Source: Dendrolimus kikuchii (Eukaryota; Arthropoda; Insecta; Lepidoptera; Lasiocampidae). Taken from it: DNA of 64,000 bases. The notes below the pieces were generated by a model that saw only the letters and a program-made list of their open reading frames with translations, was not told where the DNA came from and searched no databases. Below, one piece after another: positions 1-9,181 of the stretch (position 1 is the stretch's first letter; every line of letters starts with the position of its first letter). Where the stretch lies: NCBI GenBank assembly GCA_019925095.2, contig CM034411.1, forward strand, positions 12,648,001 to 12,712,000. Reading direction: 5' to 3'. A program made the position numbers and the translations under genes.

Positions 1-175
1 CGATAACCACAAGCGGAGTAAGACTTGTGTATATTCGGTAAACTATTTAGTGACGGACTTTGCGCGTGTTATTGAATCGTGCTTTACGTTTGGACTGGTT
101 GTGTTCAGTTATATTTGTACCTGTGTTATACGTGTTTGTATAGTTCTAATAAACTCATAAACATAACTCGTAAAC
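1..175 (+). repeat. 3' part of a gypsy-like LTR (family A)
   Basis: Homologous to the end of the solo LTRs at 20172-20682 and 26181-26714 (both inverted) and 44634-45020. The shared blocks are TTTGCGCG, ACGTTTGGACT, TTGTACCTGTGT and the poly(A)-signal segment TTCTAATAAACTC. The left part lies outside the window. The final GTAACA end is degenerate, reading CGTAAACA near 170. Confidence 0.65.
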
Positions 176-775
176 ATCCATACCCGCCCTTTTCCTTTTA
201 TTATACAAAAATTATTTATGATGTTTTTATAATGTAATTTCATATTGTCTTTCTCCATTACAAAATAGCTGTACATATTTTTTGGGTATATTAATCAGGA
301 TTTGCAACTTATAAAAAGTTTATTGGACTGCAATAACATTTATTAGAATGTATCTAATGTTTGCAATCATAAAATTCCTACCTCTCCAAAACTGTTGTTT
401 TGGAAATTGCAACCTCTATCTCGTGTCGACTACAAATTTTTTTTTAAGAAATCCCTTGAAAATTTATGGTTATAATTTTGGGGCGTGCTTTGAGCTTGTT
501 TCACAAGTAAATTCCGTTTTACGAGTTTCACTTACATTAGTGGAGAGATTACAATGTTTGAACACCTTTTATAATCGATACTATAGTACCTATACAACTG
601 TGTACTTATTGAAGAAAGTAACATATAAACAAATAGTCAATTTCACATTTTTTCAATAGGCACACGAATTTTATGTTTCCAGGAACATTAATTACGCGTA
701 TAATAAAGTTCTGGATGGAACTTCCCACCGACGTATATACCCTTGTATTAAGGCATAATATTGATTAAGATGGGC
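176..775. other. AT-rich stretch without recognised feature
   Basis: Low-GC sequence. A 103-codon open frame at 348-659 (+) has biased composition and no recognisable motif, so I treat it as chance. Confidence 0.5.
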
Positions 776-784
776 GTAATAAAC

Positions 785-1022
785 TGTCTTCGAGGCCGGT
801 AACGCAGTGGCGATGCCCCTGGTGAAGAATCAAATAGCCACAGACGACGGTGACCACTTTACATCACATGTATGATGTTTTTTCCACGCATTGCATGAGT
901 GTCAACTGATATTTCAGGCTGCCGTCATGCTGCCATATGCTTTATACAGCCCAGATGAGGCCGCATATGGAGTACAACTCATACCTGTGGACTGGAGCAC
1001 CAGCCTCGCCAGCTTAGTCCCC
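785..1022 (+). repeat. Non-LTR retrotransposon remnants
   Basis: At 915-1020 one frame reads like RT-downstream LINE text (MRPHMEYNSYLWTGAP, followed by a stop), resembling the conserved R-PHMEY-SHLW-GAP motif of jockey-like LINEs. At 790-880 there is a degenerate copy of the tail module also seen at 1363-1480 (TTCGAGGCCG, CGACGGT). Both are broken fragments. Confidence 0.5.
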
Positions 1023-1064
1023 TGAACTATATTAAATGTGGAGCCGTTCGCATTGTTTTATCCG

Positions 1065-1488
1065 TGCAGGGACGGAGAAAGAATACAATTTCTTGCGGCC
1101 GGGCGACCTGTCTTAAAATGCGACAAAACAACCCACAGCCAGGTGGTAGGGCATTTGCCCGACTGGTTGGCTACTACCCTTGGTTTAGAGTATTTCGCCA
1201 TAACAACCTTAAGTTGTGTTCCGGCATTAGTAACCAGGTTCCAGTCTCCATTAAGAGAGCAGCAGCACATTTGTAGGACCTTCGGTGTTGGAAATAAGCT
1301 CCCAGTTGAAGTTTTTTCCACAGCGCTACGACATGAAGTTTTTGTAAAAAGGGTGTCATAATATTTCTTCGAGGCCGTCAGCGCGTTGATGACATCTCTA
1401 GTATCGCAATCGTCCATAGGCGACGGTAACTGCTTACCATCAGGTGGGTCGTCGGCTTGTCTGCTGTATTCCAGCTATAAAAAAATTA
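1065..1488 (+). repeat. Poly(A) retroposon, family P, copy 1 (with insert)
   Basis: Family P is my label for a roughly 290-bp dispersed element. It starts TGCAGGAACGGAGAAAG, carries a GGCCGGGCGGCCTGTC block, and ends CTGCTGAACTCCTGCAATAAA plus A-run. This copy has about 120 bp of extra sequence near 1289-1410, which contains the TTCGAGGCCG tail module. It ends in AAAAAA at 1480-1486 and abuts an inverted copy. Confidence 0.75.
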
Positions 1489-1740
1489 TCGCATGAGTTC
1501 AGCAGACAGGCAGACGACCCATTCCACCTGATGGAAAGCGGTTACCTTCGCTTATAAACATATAGACATTTGTAACATCAAAGATGCTACTAATGTGCTG
1601 CTTCTCTTTTAATGAAAACTGGAATCTGACCACTAATACCGGTTATGGCGGCATACTCTAGACCAGCGGTGGTAGCCATCCAGTCAGGCAAATGTCATAA
1701 ACTCCCTGGCTGTGGGTTGTTTTGTCGCCTCCTGTTCCTG
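1489..1740 (-). repeat. Family P retroposon, copy 2 (inverted, 5'-truncated)
   Basis: Reads as the reverse complement of family P from the tail (TGAGTTCAGCAGACAGG) to a truncation in the TTTTGTCGCCTC block. It lies tail-to-tail with copy 1 with almost no spacer. Confidence 0.7.
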
Positions 1741-1852
1741 TACGTATAGAACCTATATACCTTCCACAACAGTGATGAAAATGAGAGTCATATTCCGCGG
1801 GATACGCAACTTAAGAGGAACTGATTGATGGTCAAGCATTTGTTCAATTTCA

Positions 1853-1935
1853 AAATTTTAGTTCAAAAGCTTTTATTCAAACTAAGTTCTACTGGAGAAC
1901 CTTATTTGAAGATCATACATATAACTTAAATGTTA
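1853..1935 (+). repeat. Fragment of dispersed repeat F
   Basis: TTCAAAAGCTTTTATTCAAA followed by AAGTTCTACTGGAGAACCTT matches the repeat at 34577-34650 with scattered substitutions. The flanks to 2395 are AT-rich and unassigned. Confidence 0.5.
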
Positions 1936-2398
1936 CGTATGTATGGAGTTTCTGTTATGTGGTAAAATGGATTAACTTCCAAGGGATATATGAGTCCGAA
2001 ATGTGGGCGAGGGAACTTTGAGAAAAACTAATTTAGTTATACAATAAACAAACAATAATCTACATACGTATGAAATATATAAATAATTCAATAGTCATTT
2101 GTCATACCGCTACGCACGATTTAATTACTCAAAATTAATCTAATTAACTCTGAATCAAATTAATGATTTGATTGCGACCCGCTGACTCCTAGCGTATTAA
2201 TTACGGAACGTGTATATTGTGAACATGGGATATATTAATAGTTATACCATGTACTAGAACAGATTAATACTGATATTACTGTGTAATATAATACTTGAAA
2301 TGTTTGTCTATGAATTCAAAATAAATGACAATATTTAAAGGTAACTTGCTGTTTTGGCACGCCTAATTATTTTTCGTCGTATAGCGAAAGCGTTGTGA
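1936..2398. other. AT-rich stretch, nothing recognised
   Basis: No ORF of note and no recognised repeat. Confidence 0.4.
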
Positions 2399-2700
2399 AA
2401 TCGCGGTAGCGTAATGGCTAGCGCGCGCGTCCCCAACTCAAAGGGCGTGGCGTTGAGTCTAGGCCGGAACGCATGCACCACTTAGTCAGTTTTCTGACCT
2501 GATGTGCATATTGCTACAATTACCAGGTGGCTAATAAGGGTGAAAGAAAATATTGTGATGAAACTTGCACATCGAGATAACCGATGTATCAAACCTGCCA
2601 AGACGCCATGGGCAAGCGTGACAAATATACTGTCCGTTCCGCTATAAAGGGAGCCGCCCGAGCCCAACAGTGGGACGTTTATGGGCTGTTATAATTATTA
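2399..2700 (+). repeat. tRNA-derived SINE, family S1, copy 1
   Basis: The head has a Pol III A-box-like TAGCGTAATGG at 2407-2417 and a degenerate B box near 2452-2465. The body (GAAAATATTGTGATGAAACT, ACTGTCCGTTCC) and the end (CAGTGGGACGTTTATGGGCTG) match copies at 13369-13670 (inverted) and 27103-27283. It ends in an ATT-rich tail, as expected of a SINE. Confidence 0.75.
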
Positions 2701-3491
2701 ATAATTGATTTTCAAAACATTTTTACTTGCTTCAAAAATTAGGTGTGTGACACTTCACGACATTCGTAGTGAATATTTCTCCATCTATTGACTATAAATT
2801 AATACAGTAAAAGAAAACTTATATTGTATGATACCTATAATCCCTTAAGACTATAAGTAGAATACCCAGCTTAGGTAATCGAAGTCAACGTGTAAGGTTC
2901 TCAGAAGACTGACAATGTTACCTGCTGGGTCGCCATACTAATCCAATTTCCGAGGTTGGAACCAGCTCTTTGATCACCCGAAAAGTCAATGGGTCGTTAG
3001 ATCTTTGTAGTGGCTCACGGTTTCAGGACACCACGGTCCAAGCGTTTTAAAGTCAAAATATCATTAGGAAATACTGATTTTTTAAATATTGTCTGACTAT
3101 GCGTGTGTAGTGTGCAGTACAGGACAATGTAGAGAGAGAGAGAAACAATTAATCTCTCTAACGTATTTCCATTTTCATCAGTTGTAGTCTTATATAGAAT
3201 ACAACTTCATAAATATTTTCATCCTTAGAATTACGATATTATTAAACTGTATGTATGATTATAAGTAATAAAAACCACACGTGCATTGTAAGTCAATGTA
3301 TAGCGCTGATATTAGATGGATTAAACAAATTGAATTAATATGATTGAAACGAACAGAATTCAATTTAATGTTTAAGCCGGTATTGAATAATACAGTATTT
3401 TAATTTGTACGAATATTCTAAATTTAATAATAAAGAAATTAGACTCCATACATTTTTAAGAGTGCACGTATTTAGTGCTAAATTAAGCTAG
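2701..3491. other. AT-rich stretch with a GA microsatellite
   Basis: Contains a short (GA)n run near 3130-3145. Nothing else recognised. Confidence 0.4.
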
Positions 3492-3962
3492 CAGAGTCCC
3501 TATTACTTCCTATCCTTGATTATGCTGACGCCAGCTATCTAGATTTAACCCAAGAACAACTTAATAAACTTGAGCGTCTCCAAAACTTCTGTATAAGGTT
3601 CATATTTGGCTTACGGAAATATGACCGTCTCTAAATTTCGTAAAAATCTCAAGTGGTTCCCAATTCTTGTTCGTCGGAATACTCACATTCTTTGTCTTCT
3701 GTACAGTATCTTATTTGTCCCAAATACTCCTCATTATCTTAAAGAAAGCTTTGACTTTATTTCGTGCTGCCATAGCTTAAGGCCTTCCACTAAACTACTA
3801 AACACCCCTGCGCATAGTTCAAATTTCTATAACAATTCTTTTACCGTCAAGGCTATAAAGCTTTGGAACGCGCTGCCAATTGCTATCAGACAAGCAAAAT
3901 CGCTACCAATATTTAAAACGATGATCAGAAAATATTGCCTGTCCTTGGAATATGATTTTTAA
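3492..3962 (+). pseudogene. LINE reverse transcriptase C-terminal fragment (jockey/CR1-like)
   Basis: Two frames together read as the C-terminal third of a jockey- or CR1-type LINE ORF2. Up to about 3630 the frame gives text such as LPILDYADASYLDLT and LERLQNFCIRFIFGLR. From 3606 another frame continues with KWFPILVRRNTHILCLLYSI and ends FTVKAIKLWNALPIAIRQAK. The LWNALP motif near the end is typical of these proteins. A frameshift near 3615-3630 breaks it, and the RT catalytic part is absent. The companion 3' UTR follows at 3963-4290. A related C-terminus on the minus strand lies at 52262-52516. Non-functional relic. Confidence 0.75.
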
Positions 3963-4290
3963 ATGTATGTACATATATACTTATCTATAAACATTTATAT
4001 ATTTTGTAGATATGTATTTGTATGTTATGTATATTAAGTATATATGTATTTAATATATAGAACATCCGTATATACTGCATTTATATATTTATTACTAGAA
4101 TGTAAGAAATTGTACTATGTATTATGTATACCACCATCATCATTACATTCTCAATTAATTCCTGGGGTTGTCTGGAAGAGATCGCTTTTTAGCTATAAGA
4201 CCGCCCTTTGTGCTTAATGAGACATAGTTTTAGTCTGCAAGTTCTTTTTTTATATTGGTGCACAATAAAGAGTTATTGATTGAAGAAAGC
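3963..4290 (+). repeat. 3' UTR of the LINE fragment
   Basis: AT-rich UTR ending with GGGGTTGTCTGGAAGAGATC, a second block ATAAGACCGCC, and GCACAATAAAGAGTTATTGA. The same tail motif recurs at 25685-25800, 53518-53625 and 55815-55865, marking 3' ends of one LINE family. I associate this motif with lepidopteran LINEs from memory. Confidence 0.6.
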
Positions 4291-4343
4291 GTAGAACCGA
4301 AACTCAATTAATATGAAAACAGACATTTTATTGCTACACCATT

Positions 4344-4526
4344 TGTAGTGTGTATACAGTTTTAGTATAGGAGGGAAGGGTAAAATGTAAGAAATACCAA
4401 ACCCAACGAGCGCTGTAATGACACTGATTTAATTACTTAACATATATGACTATAATGTGTTGCTAAGTATTAGGCCGCAGTTGTTCGTTCGTAAAATGCT
4501 GACTATTATTGTACATACTTTGTACA
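4344..4526 (-). repeat. 3' LTR of the BEL element
   Basis: Positions 4344-4521 are identical to 9000-9177. Read on the minus strand the LTR starts TGTACAAAG and ends CACACTACA, giving TG...CA termini. The sequence upstream in minus reading (TTGAGGCGCAGGA, 4527-4539) is purine-rich and could be the polypurine tract. Confidence 0.88.
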
Positions 4527-4702
4527 TCCTGCGCCTCAAGAGAAAAAATATCAAAAATTAAAGTTATAAATGTAGCAAAGTAACTAATAAATGTAGAATT
4601 AAAATAAATGATCAATAATTGTAAAATAATGTAAATAAAATAACGTAAACTAAATGTAAAAGGATATAAAATGTTTGTAGATAAAGTCTATTTTCTTATT
4701 TT

Positions 4703-5818
4703 TCATGGTTTTTTCACTGTCACATGACTCGTCGCAGAGGGGATGTCCAGTGTGATTGTTTTGGCGCTGTTCGATGTCGTTGGCTGGTGTAGTTGGTCCA
4801 CTTCTGCCACCTTCTGGGCTGCCTGAAACACCACCGAAAACGGTTCTGGTGCTACCGCTCGTCGTCTATTCTTCCAACATCTTTTTGCCCAGTAGGTCAT
4901 CCCACCCAGAATAACAACGGCGAGAACAGTGTATGAAACCGCATAAAGATGTATGTCATGCGTACTTATAAATGATATATTAGACTGTTGTTTTAATACA
5001 TCAATTTGTGTTTTTATATTATTCCACTCTCGGTCATGGTTTTCCATGGTGAAATTGCTAAATGTTGTATTTGTTATGTGATTTAAAATTGAAGTTTCAG
5101 GTATTATGGCTGAGTACCCGTCCATTTTTGTGTGGCTGAAATAGTCGTTGTGCCCATAAATGATTAAACTTTTGCTTTTGATGTTGCAGCCTTGGCCTAT
5201 ATTAAGTATACCGTTTCCTAGCAAGGCCTCTAATTTCATCCCATCTGTGCAAAAAATGTACACTTTGCACTCGTCGCAACAAGAGTACAACCAGCTGTTT
5301 GTGTTGTGTAATTTGATCCAATGCTCTTGACAGGTCAATGGCTCTGTTGCACATAACTTAAGGTGTCCATCTATATTTATGTTACATATTGATTGTGTGA
5401 ATGTTTGTTCGTAAATGAGATTATTAGTGGAGCATAGAATTCTGTTTCTTGGCAGATGTATACAGGTTCGAATATCTGTTTCAGTCAAGAACAGGAGTAA
5501 ATTCTTTCGGAGGTTGAAAGCTATGTACGGTGTTATGAAACGGACAATATGGTTCGGGTATGGTATACTTATCACACTGTCTAATTCCAGAGTATCTTTG
5601 TTTTGTAATGGAAACTTCACTTCTATAATCAAAAAATTGTTGTTTATCTTAACATTGAGTTTCAATAACTTGTATAATTCTTGTACGTTCTCATTTTCGG
5701 CAGGTAACGTCAGATCATTTTGTAAGTGACTCCTTATAACGTTAACTTGTTCAATCAATTGTTCGGGCGGTAGTAAATGTATATCTATATTGTGGCCTAG
5801 ACAGTAATGTATCACCAA
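4703..5818 (-). CDS. Envelope-like glycoprotein ORF, C-terminal part (F-type)
   Basis: Open frame of 371 codons downstream of pol, overlapping its end by 68 bp. Residues about 15-110 (LLPPEQLIEQ, ELYKLLKL, LIIEVKFPL, SIPYPN) resemble the conserved ectodomain region of baculovirus-F-type envelope proteins found in insect errantiviruses and some BEL/Pao elements. A cysteine-rich block follows (about 119-211). Potential N-glycosylation sites lie near N250, N255 and N280, a hydrophobic membrane anchor at about 291-311 (ending GGMTYWA) and a basic stop-transfer KRCWKNRRR, then a tail of about 55 residues. There is no signal peptide, cleavage site or fusion peptide: the start codon lies in former pol sequence, so the N-terminal part was deleted. 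Host membrane fusion function is not expected. Confidence 0.72.
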   Translation of the reverse strand: MVIHYCLGHNIDIHLLPPEQLIEQVNVIRSHLQNDLTLPAENENVQELYKLLKLNVKINNNFLIIEVKFPLQNKDTLELDSVISIPYPNHIVRFITPYIAFNLRKNLLLFLTETDIRTCIHLPRNRILCSTNNLIYEQTFTQSICNINIDGHLKLCATEPLTCQEHWIKLHNTNSWLYSCCDECKVYIFCTDGMKLEALLGNGILNIGQGCNIKSKSLIIYGHNDYFSHTKMDGYSAIIPETSILNHITNTTFSNFTMENHDREWNNIKTQIDVLKQQSNISFISTHDIHLYAVSYTVLAVVILGGMTYWAKRCWKNRRRAVAPEPFSVVFQAAQKVAEVDQLHQPTTSNSAKTITLDIPSATSHVTVKKP

Positions 5819-7991
5819 TCAGGAAATGTCCCGGTGTGAGACAAATGTCAGATGAATTTTCGTTGACCATGGTCAATGGGCGTGAGTTTAGGCAAGCCTC
5901 AATCTGATGGAGTAATGTTATAAACTCCTCATACGTGAGTTTTTGTTCGCCTATCACTCTACGTAAATGGTACTTAAAGCTTTTGACTGCTGCTTCCCAC
6001 AGTCCACCTGCTGAAGGGTATGCAGGTGCGTTAAAAGTCCACTTTATATTGTATTCCTTTATATTGTTGAAGAAGTCCCTGTTTATGGACTGTGCTATCT
6101 CTTGATACTCTTTCTTTAATAATCTATTTGCTCCTACAAAGTTGGTGCCATTGTCGCTGTAAACGTGACTGGGCGTTCCCCTACGGGCACAAAATCGACG
6201 AAATGCTGCCAAAAATCCTGGAGTACTAAGGTCAGACACAAGTTCCAGATGTACCGCCTTCGTTGAAAGGCACACAAATACTGCTACATACCCTTTGTGT
6301 GTCCTTATTCCACGTCCTTTGTTGGCTTTAATGTCAAAGTGTCCTGTAAAATCGACACCTGCGTGTGTAAATGGGCGTGAAGGTGTTACTCGAGGCGCTG
6401 GTAGGTCTGCCATAATTGGTGGCCTGCTTTGGTCACTATGTTTCCTGCACGTAACGCACTTGTTAAGCTCCCGTTTGACTGTACGGAGCCCGCTGAGAAT
6501 CCAATACTTTTCTCTTAAGTGTATCAATGTAAGGCTTGGTCCACCATGTAGTGTAGTCAAATGTGCTTGTCGTATTATAAGGTCTGTAAGACGACTGTGG
6601 CTTGGTAAAATTATTGGATGTTTTGCTGATTGGCTAAGATGAGAGTTGCTAAGACGCCCGCCGACTTTTAACAGTCCGTCCTTTTCATCTAAATAAGGGT
6701 TGAGACAAATGAGTTTACTGTTTCTTTTCACACATTGCTTCCCTTTTAATCGAGTAAAGTCTTCTTGAAATTCCATAAATTGTACTGTTTTTATAATTAA
6801 GTTGTAAGAGTGATTAATTTCCATGTTAGTGAGGTACCCTTGTATAGGTATGTTTTGTTTGTTTCGCAACCATTCAATGTAACGTGATAGCCATCCAATT
6901 GTTGTCGCCACGCGCCGTATAGACTGCATATCATTTAATAATTTAATTATGAAGTTTTTATTTTCACATAAGGCTGCGTGTACACTGAGTTTCTTTGTTT
7001 CAATTTGAGGATATGGATATGTTATTTTACCAATCTGATCTTCATGAAAATTCTTAAGCCAGCGTGGGCCTTCCCACCACAAAGAGTGACCTTGTAACTG
7101 ATTTGCGCTTAAGCCTCTTGTAGCGCAATCTGCGGCGTTCTCTGCGGAGGACACGTGGTGCCAATGTGATGGTGGAACTACTGTTATGATGGACTGTACT
7201 CTGTTTGAGACAAATTGTTTCCATCTATTCGCCCCCCCGTGTATCCAGCCGAGCACAATCATGGAGTCGGTCCATGCGAAGGTTTCGATCTTATCACATG
7301 TTAATGTCTCCATCACCTTCTTTAGCAGTCTTGTAAGAAGTACTGCTCCACATAATTCTAATCTAGGTAGCGTTAATTTGGTTTTTGCTGGTGCTAATTT
7401 TGTTTTTGCAGTTACCAGTCTCGATGTGCACTCACCTTTATTGTTCTTTGTTACGACATAAATTGCGCAAGCATATACCTTTTCTGAAGCATCGCAAAAT
7501 GCATGTAAAGTATATGATTGTTTTTGTCCTAAATATCTAGGTATTTCAAATGAATTTAAATGTTGAAAATCATGGTTTAATTGGTTCCAGGCTTCCTTTA
7601 TTTCATCCGGAAGTTGTCCATCCCATGTAGTCGAGTTATTTAGCCATGTGTTTTGAAATAAGAGTTTTGCTCTAATTGTTAGTGGAGAAAGCCATCCTAG
7701 TGGGTCATATATTTTAGAAATATATGACAGAAGTTGTCGTTTTGTCAGTTGTGTGTTTTCTTGTAATTGTTCAAATCTGTTTTGAAAGGTAAATGTATCC
7801 GAATCAGGTTTCCAGCTTAGTCCAAGTGTTTTCCTCGACTCAATGTTTTTAAAGTGAAGTGGAACGGCAAGACTATTTGTAGGGAGATCCTTTACCAGAT
7901 CCAGGGAGTTGCTGGACCACTTTCTAATATTCATTCCTGCTTCTTTTAAGTGCTTTGTAAGAACACTCATAGTAAGTAAACTCCTCTTCAT
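5751..7991 (-). CDS. pol: BEL/Pao pol fragment: RT connection, RNase H, integrase
   Basis: The 746-residue frame begins within the RT domain (HLKEAGMNIRKWSSN at about 14-28, a BEL/Pao hallmark) and passes KIYDPLGWLSPLTIRAKLL (about 93-111). RNase H acidic residues are visible at D167 (HAFCDAS), E212 (PRLELCGA), D242 (WTDS) and D288 (ADCATRG). Integrase has an H-H-C-C zinc region (about 458-515, ending CVTC) and a DDE triad at D547 (GVDFTG), D613 (YSDNGTNF) and E666 (GGLWEAA). The frame then runs out of BEL homology after GHFLIGD (about 721-727). The RT palm with its catalytic aspartates, and the protease, are missing. Upstream it overlaps the gag frame by 68 bp in another phase, so the deletion was out of frame. 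RNase H and integrase look catalytically intact, but no separate start signal is evident. The first ATG is arbitrary. Confidence 0.88.
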   Translation of the reverse strand: MKRSLLTMSVLTKHLKEAGMNIRKWSSNSLDLVKDLPTNSLAVPLHFKNIESRKTLGLSWKPDSDTFTFQNRFEQLQENTQLTKRQLLSYISKIYDPLGWLSPLTIRAKLLFQNTWLNNSTTWDGQLPDEIKEAWNQLNHDFQHLNSFEIPRYLGQKQSYTLHAFCDASEKVYACAIYVVTKNNKGECTSRLVTAKTKLAPAKTKLTLPRLELCGAVLLTRLLKKVMETLTCDKIETFAWTDSMIVLGWIHGGANRWKQFVSNRVQSIITVVPPSHWHHVSSAENAADCATRGLSANQLQGHSLWWEGPRWLKNFHEDQIGKITYPYPQIETKKLSVHAALCENKNFIIKLLNDMQSIRRVATTIGWLSRYIEWLRNKQNIPIQGYLTNMEINHSYNLIIKTVQFMEFQEDFTRLKGKQCVKRNSKLICLNPYLDEKDGLLKVGGRLSNSHLSQSAKHPIILPSHSRLTDLIIRQAHLTTLHGGPSLTLIHLREKYWILSGLRTVKRELNKCVTCRKHSDQSRPPIMADLPAPRVTPSRPFTHAGVDFTGHFDIKANKGRGIRTHKGYVAVFVCLSTKAVHLELVSDLSTPGFLAAFRRFCARRGTPSHVYSDNGTNFVGANRLLKKEYQEIAQSINRDFFNNIKEYNIKWTFNAPAYPSAGGLWEAAVKSFKYHLRRVIGEQKLTYEEFITLLHQIEACLNSRPLTMVNENSSDICLTPGHFLIGDTLLSRPQYRYTFTTARTID

Positions 7992-8568
7992 ATTCCGAGT
8001 CAGACCCCTGCAAGATGTTATCGATTTTTAAATGCAAGGAGTCTATATCGTTCCAGCGGTACTGTAGGCTTCGAAGTTCGTCTTCCAGCTCCCATTTAGT
8101 GTTAATATTTTCTACCTCTATGCTCCTTGTTAGCCGTCTGAAGGCTCTAAAGTTAGTGCGTTGAAGGTTTAATAATTCGACCGCTTGCCTTGGTGTAGCA
8201 GTCGGTGGCTCCGGAGCTGGTGTTAGTGGACGAGTTGGTGTCTTAAAGGAAGGACCTGGTAGAGCGAATCCTTCGTCTATCTCTCCCGGTGTTGTAAGAC
8301 GTAACGATGTGAATTTTTGTCTTACCGATAAAAAATACTTGTGCGTCTTCTCATATTGATTTTCGGCAAAGTACTGAACGTCAGAATTCACATATGGAGA
8401 TAATTTGTCGTTACCAGATGAAAATTCCGCCCAGAGCCTATCTAGCCTATCGATGCGTTCGTCTAGATATTGCCGTGTTTTGCGGCTAGACGAGTCCTTA
8501 CCGAAGTTAAGTTCGATTTGTTTGATGGCCTCCAGGGTCTCCACTTGTTTCTGTAGGAGCTTCTCCAT
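7924..8568 (-). CDS. gag: BEL/Pao gag, N-terminal fragment
   Basis: The 214-residue frame opens at the first ATG after the 5' leader, 432 bp inside the 5' LTR. Residues 1-110 are charged and probably helical or coiled-coil (LQKQVETLEAIKQIEL, ERIDRLDRLWAEF), as in BEL gag N-termini. A proline-rich linker follows (about 103-126, TPTRPLTPAPEPPTATP). About 190-200 ends in an acidic GSDSEYEEE, after which the frame enters RT-derived sequence and stops. The usual capsid homology region and CCHC zinc knuckles are absent. A full-length gag-pol would be several times longer, so this is a truncated remnant that remains open. Confidence 0.75.
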   Translation of the reverse strand: MEKLLQKQVETLEAIKQIELNFGKDSSSRKTRQYLDERIDRLDRLWAEFSSGNDKLSPYVNSDVQYFAENQYEKTHKYFLSVRQKFTSLRLTTPGEIDEGFALPGPSFKTPTRPLTPAPEPPTATPRQAVELLNLQRTNFRAFRRLTRSIEVENINTKWELEDELRSLQYRWNDIDSLHLKIDNILQGSDSEYEEEFTYYECSYKALKRSRNEY

Positions 8569-8721
8569 TGTTATAATTATAAAAAATAAAAGACCTTACT
8601 TGATATCAGGATACTTATGTGATGGAGCTGAAGACCGCTGAGAATGTTGCTTTCTATCTCCCTGTGAGGCGACGATGATGCACAGAGAAGTAGGATCGTC
8701 ACACACTGATCTTAAAATTTA

Positions 8722-8854
8722 GCAACTGTCTTGTCACTGAATTTATTTATTATATATACTGGTTGTAAAATAATTGTAAGTTTGTAAAAAAAATGTATTT
8801 AACTATGTAATTGTAAATGTTAGTAGTATAAAGCCGCAACTGTCTTGTCACTGA
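8722..8854. repeat. 19-bp direct repeat in the BEL leader
   Basis: GCAACTGTCTTGTCACTGA occurs exactly at 8722-8740 and 8836-8854, within the 5' untranslated leader (minus strand) between the primer site and gag. Its role is unknown; it could be a slippage duplication. Confidence 0.85.
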
Positions 8855-8980
8855 CTCTATGAAATATTCACTGTTTGTGAAAATAAAAATGTCCAAAATA
8901 TGATAGTTCACGCGCGATGACCCTGTAAGAAGCCAAACCGCGCGCTAGGCTTACAGATCGAGGATCACAAAACCGTAAAA

Positions 8981-8997
8981 ACTCGAAGGACCAAAAA
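8981..8997 (-). promoter_or_regulatory. Putative primer-binding region of the BEL element
   Basis: On the minus strand, right after the 5' LTR, the sequence reads GTTTTTTGGTCCTTCGAGT. A TTGGTCCTTCGAG motif at this position is what I recall from BEL/Pao elements. I have not matched it to a specific tRNA 3' end. Confidence 0.5.
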
Positions 8998-8999
8998 AC

Positions 9000-9181
9000 T
9001 GTAGTGTGTATACAGTTTTAGTATAGGAGGGAAGGGTAAAATGTAAGAAATACCAAACCCAACGAGCGCTGTAATGACACTGATTTAATTACTTAACATA
9101 TATGACTATAATGTGTTGCTAAGTATTAGGCCGCAGTTGTTCGTTCGTAAAATGCTGACTATTATTGTACATACTTTTGCA
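9000..9181 (-). repeat. 5' LTR of the BEL element
   Basis: Positions 9000-9177 are identical to 4344-4521. The last few bases differ by one indel (TTGCA here, TGTACA in the other copy), and both still give a TG start in minus reading. No TATA box is obvious; BEL promoters are often TATA-less. Confidence 0.85.

Larger units (their letters stand above)
4344..9181 (-). mobile_element. BEL/Pao LTR retrotransposon with env, internally deleted
   Basis: Two LTRs (4344-4526 and 9000-9181) flank three minus-strand ORFs in the order gag (N-terminal), pol (RNase H and integrase) and env-like. The order, the LTR TG...CA ends and the TTTGGTCCTTCGAG primer-site region fit BEL/Pao elements. An intact element would be larger: the gag C-terminus, nucleocapsid, protease, RT palm with the YVDD-type motif, the pol C-terminus and the env N-terminus are missing through two deletions (near 7975-7990 and 5790-5820). 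The LTR cores are identical over 178 bp, so insertion was recent. No clean 5-bp target duplication is seen (CCATT on the left, CTGAC on the right). It could not replicate alone but might be mobilised in trans. Confidence 0.9.

Noticed and set aside
348..659. 103-codon plus-strand frame
   Set aside because: AT-driven composition, no motif, no splice or promoter context.
1038..1361. 107-codon frame with a 119-codon frame on the opposite strand
   Set aside because: Both run through a family P retroposon and its insert. Sequence repeats, not genes.
5415..5729. 104-codon plus-strand frame
   Set aside because: Antisense to the env-like ORF, with no independent evidence.
6295..6642. 115-codon plus-strand frame
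   Set aside because: Antisense to the integrase coding region.
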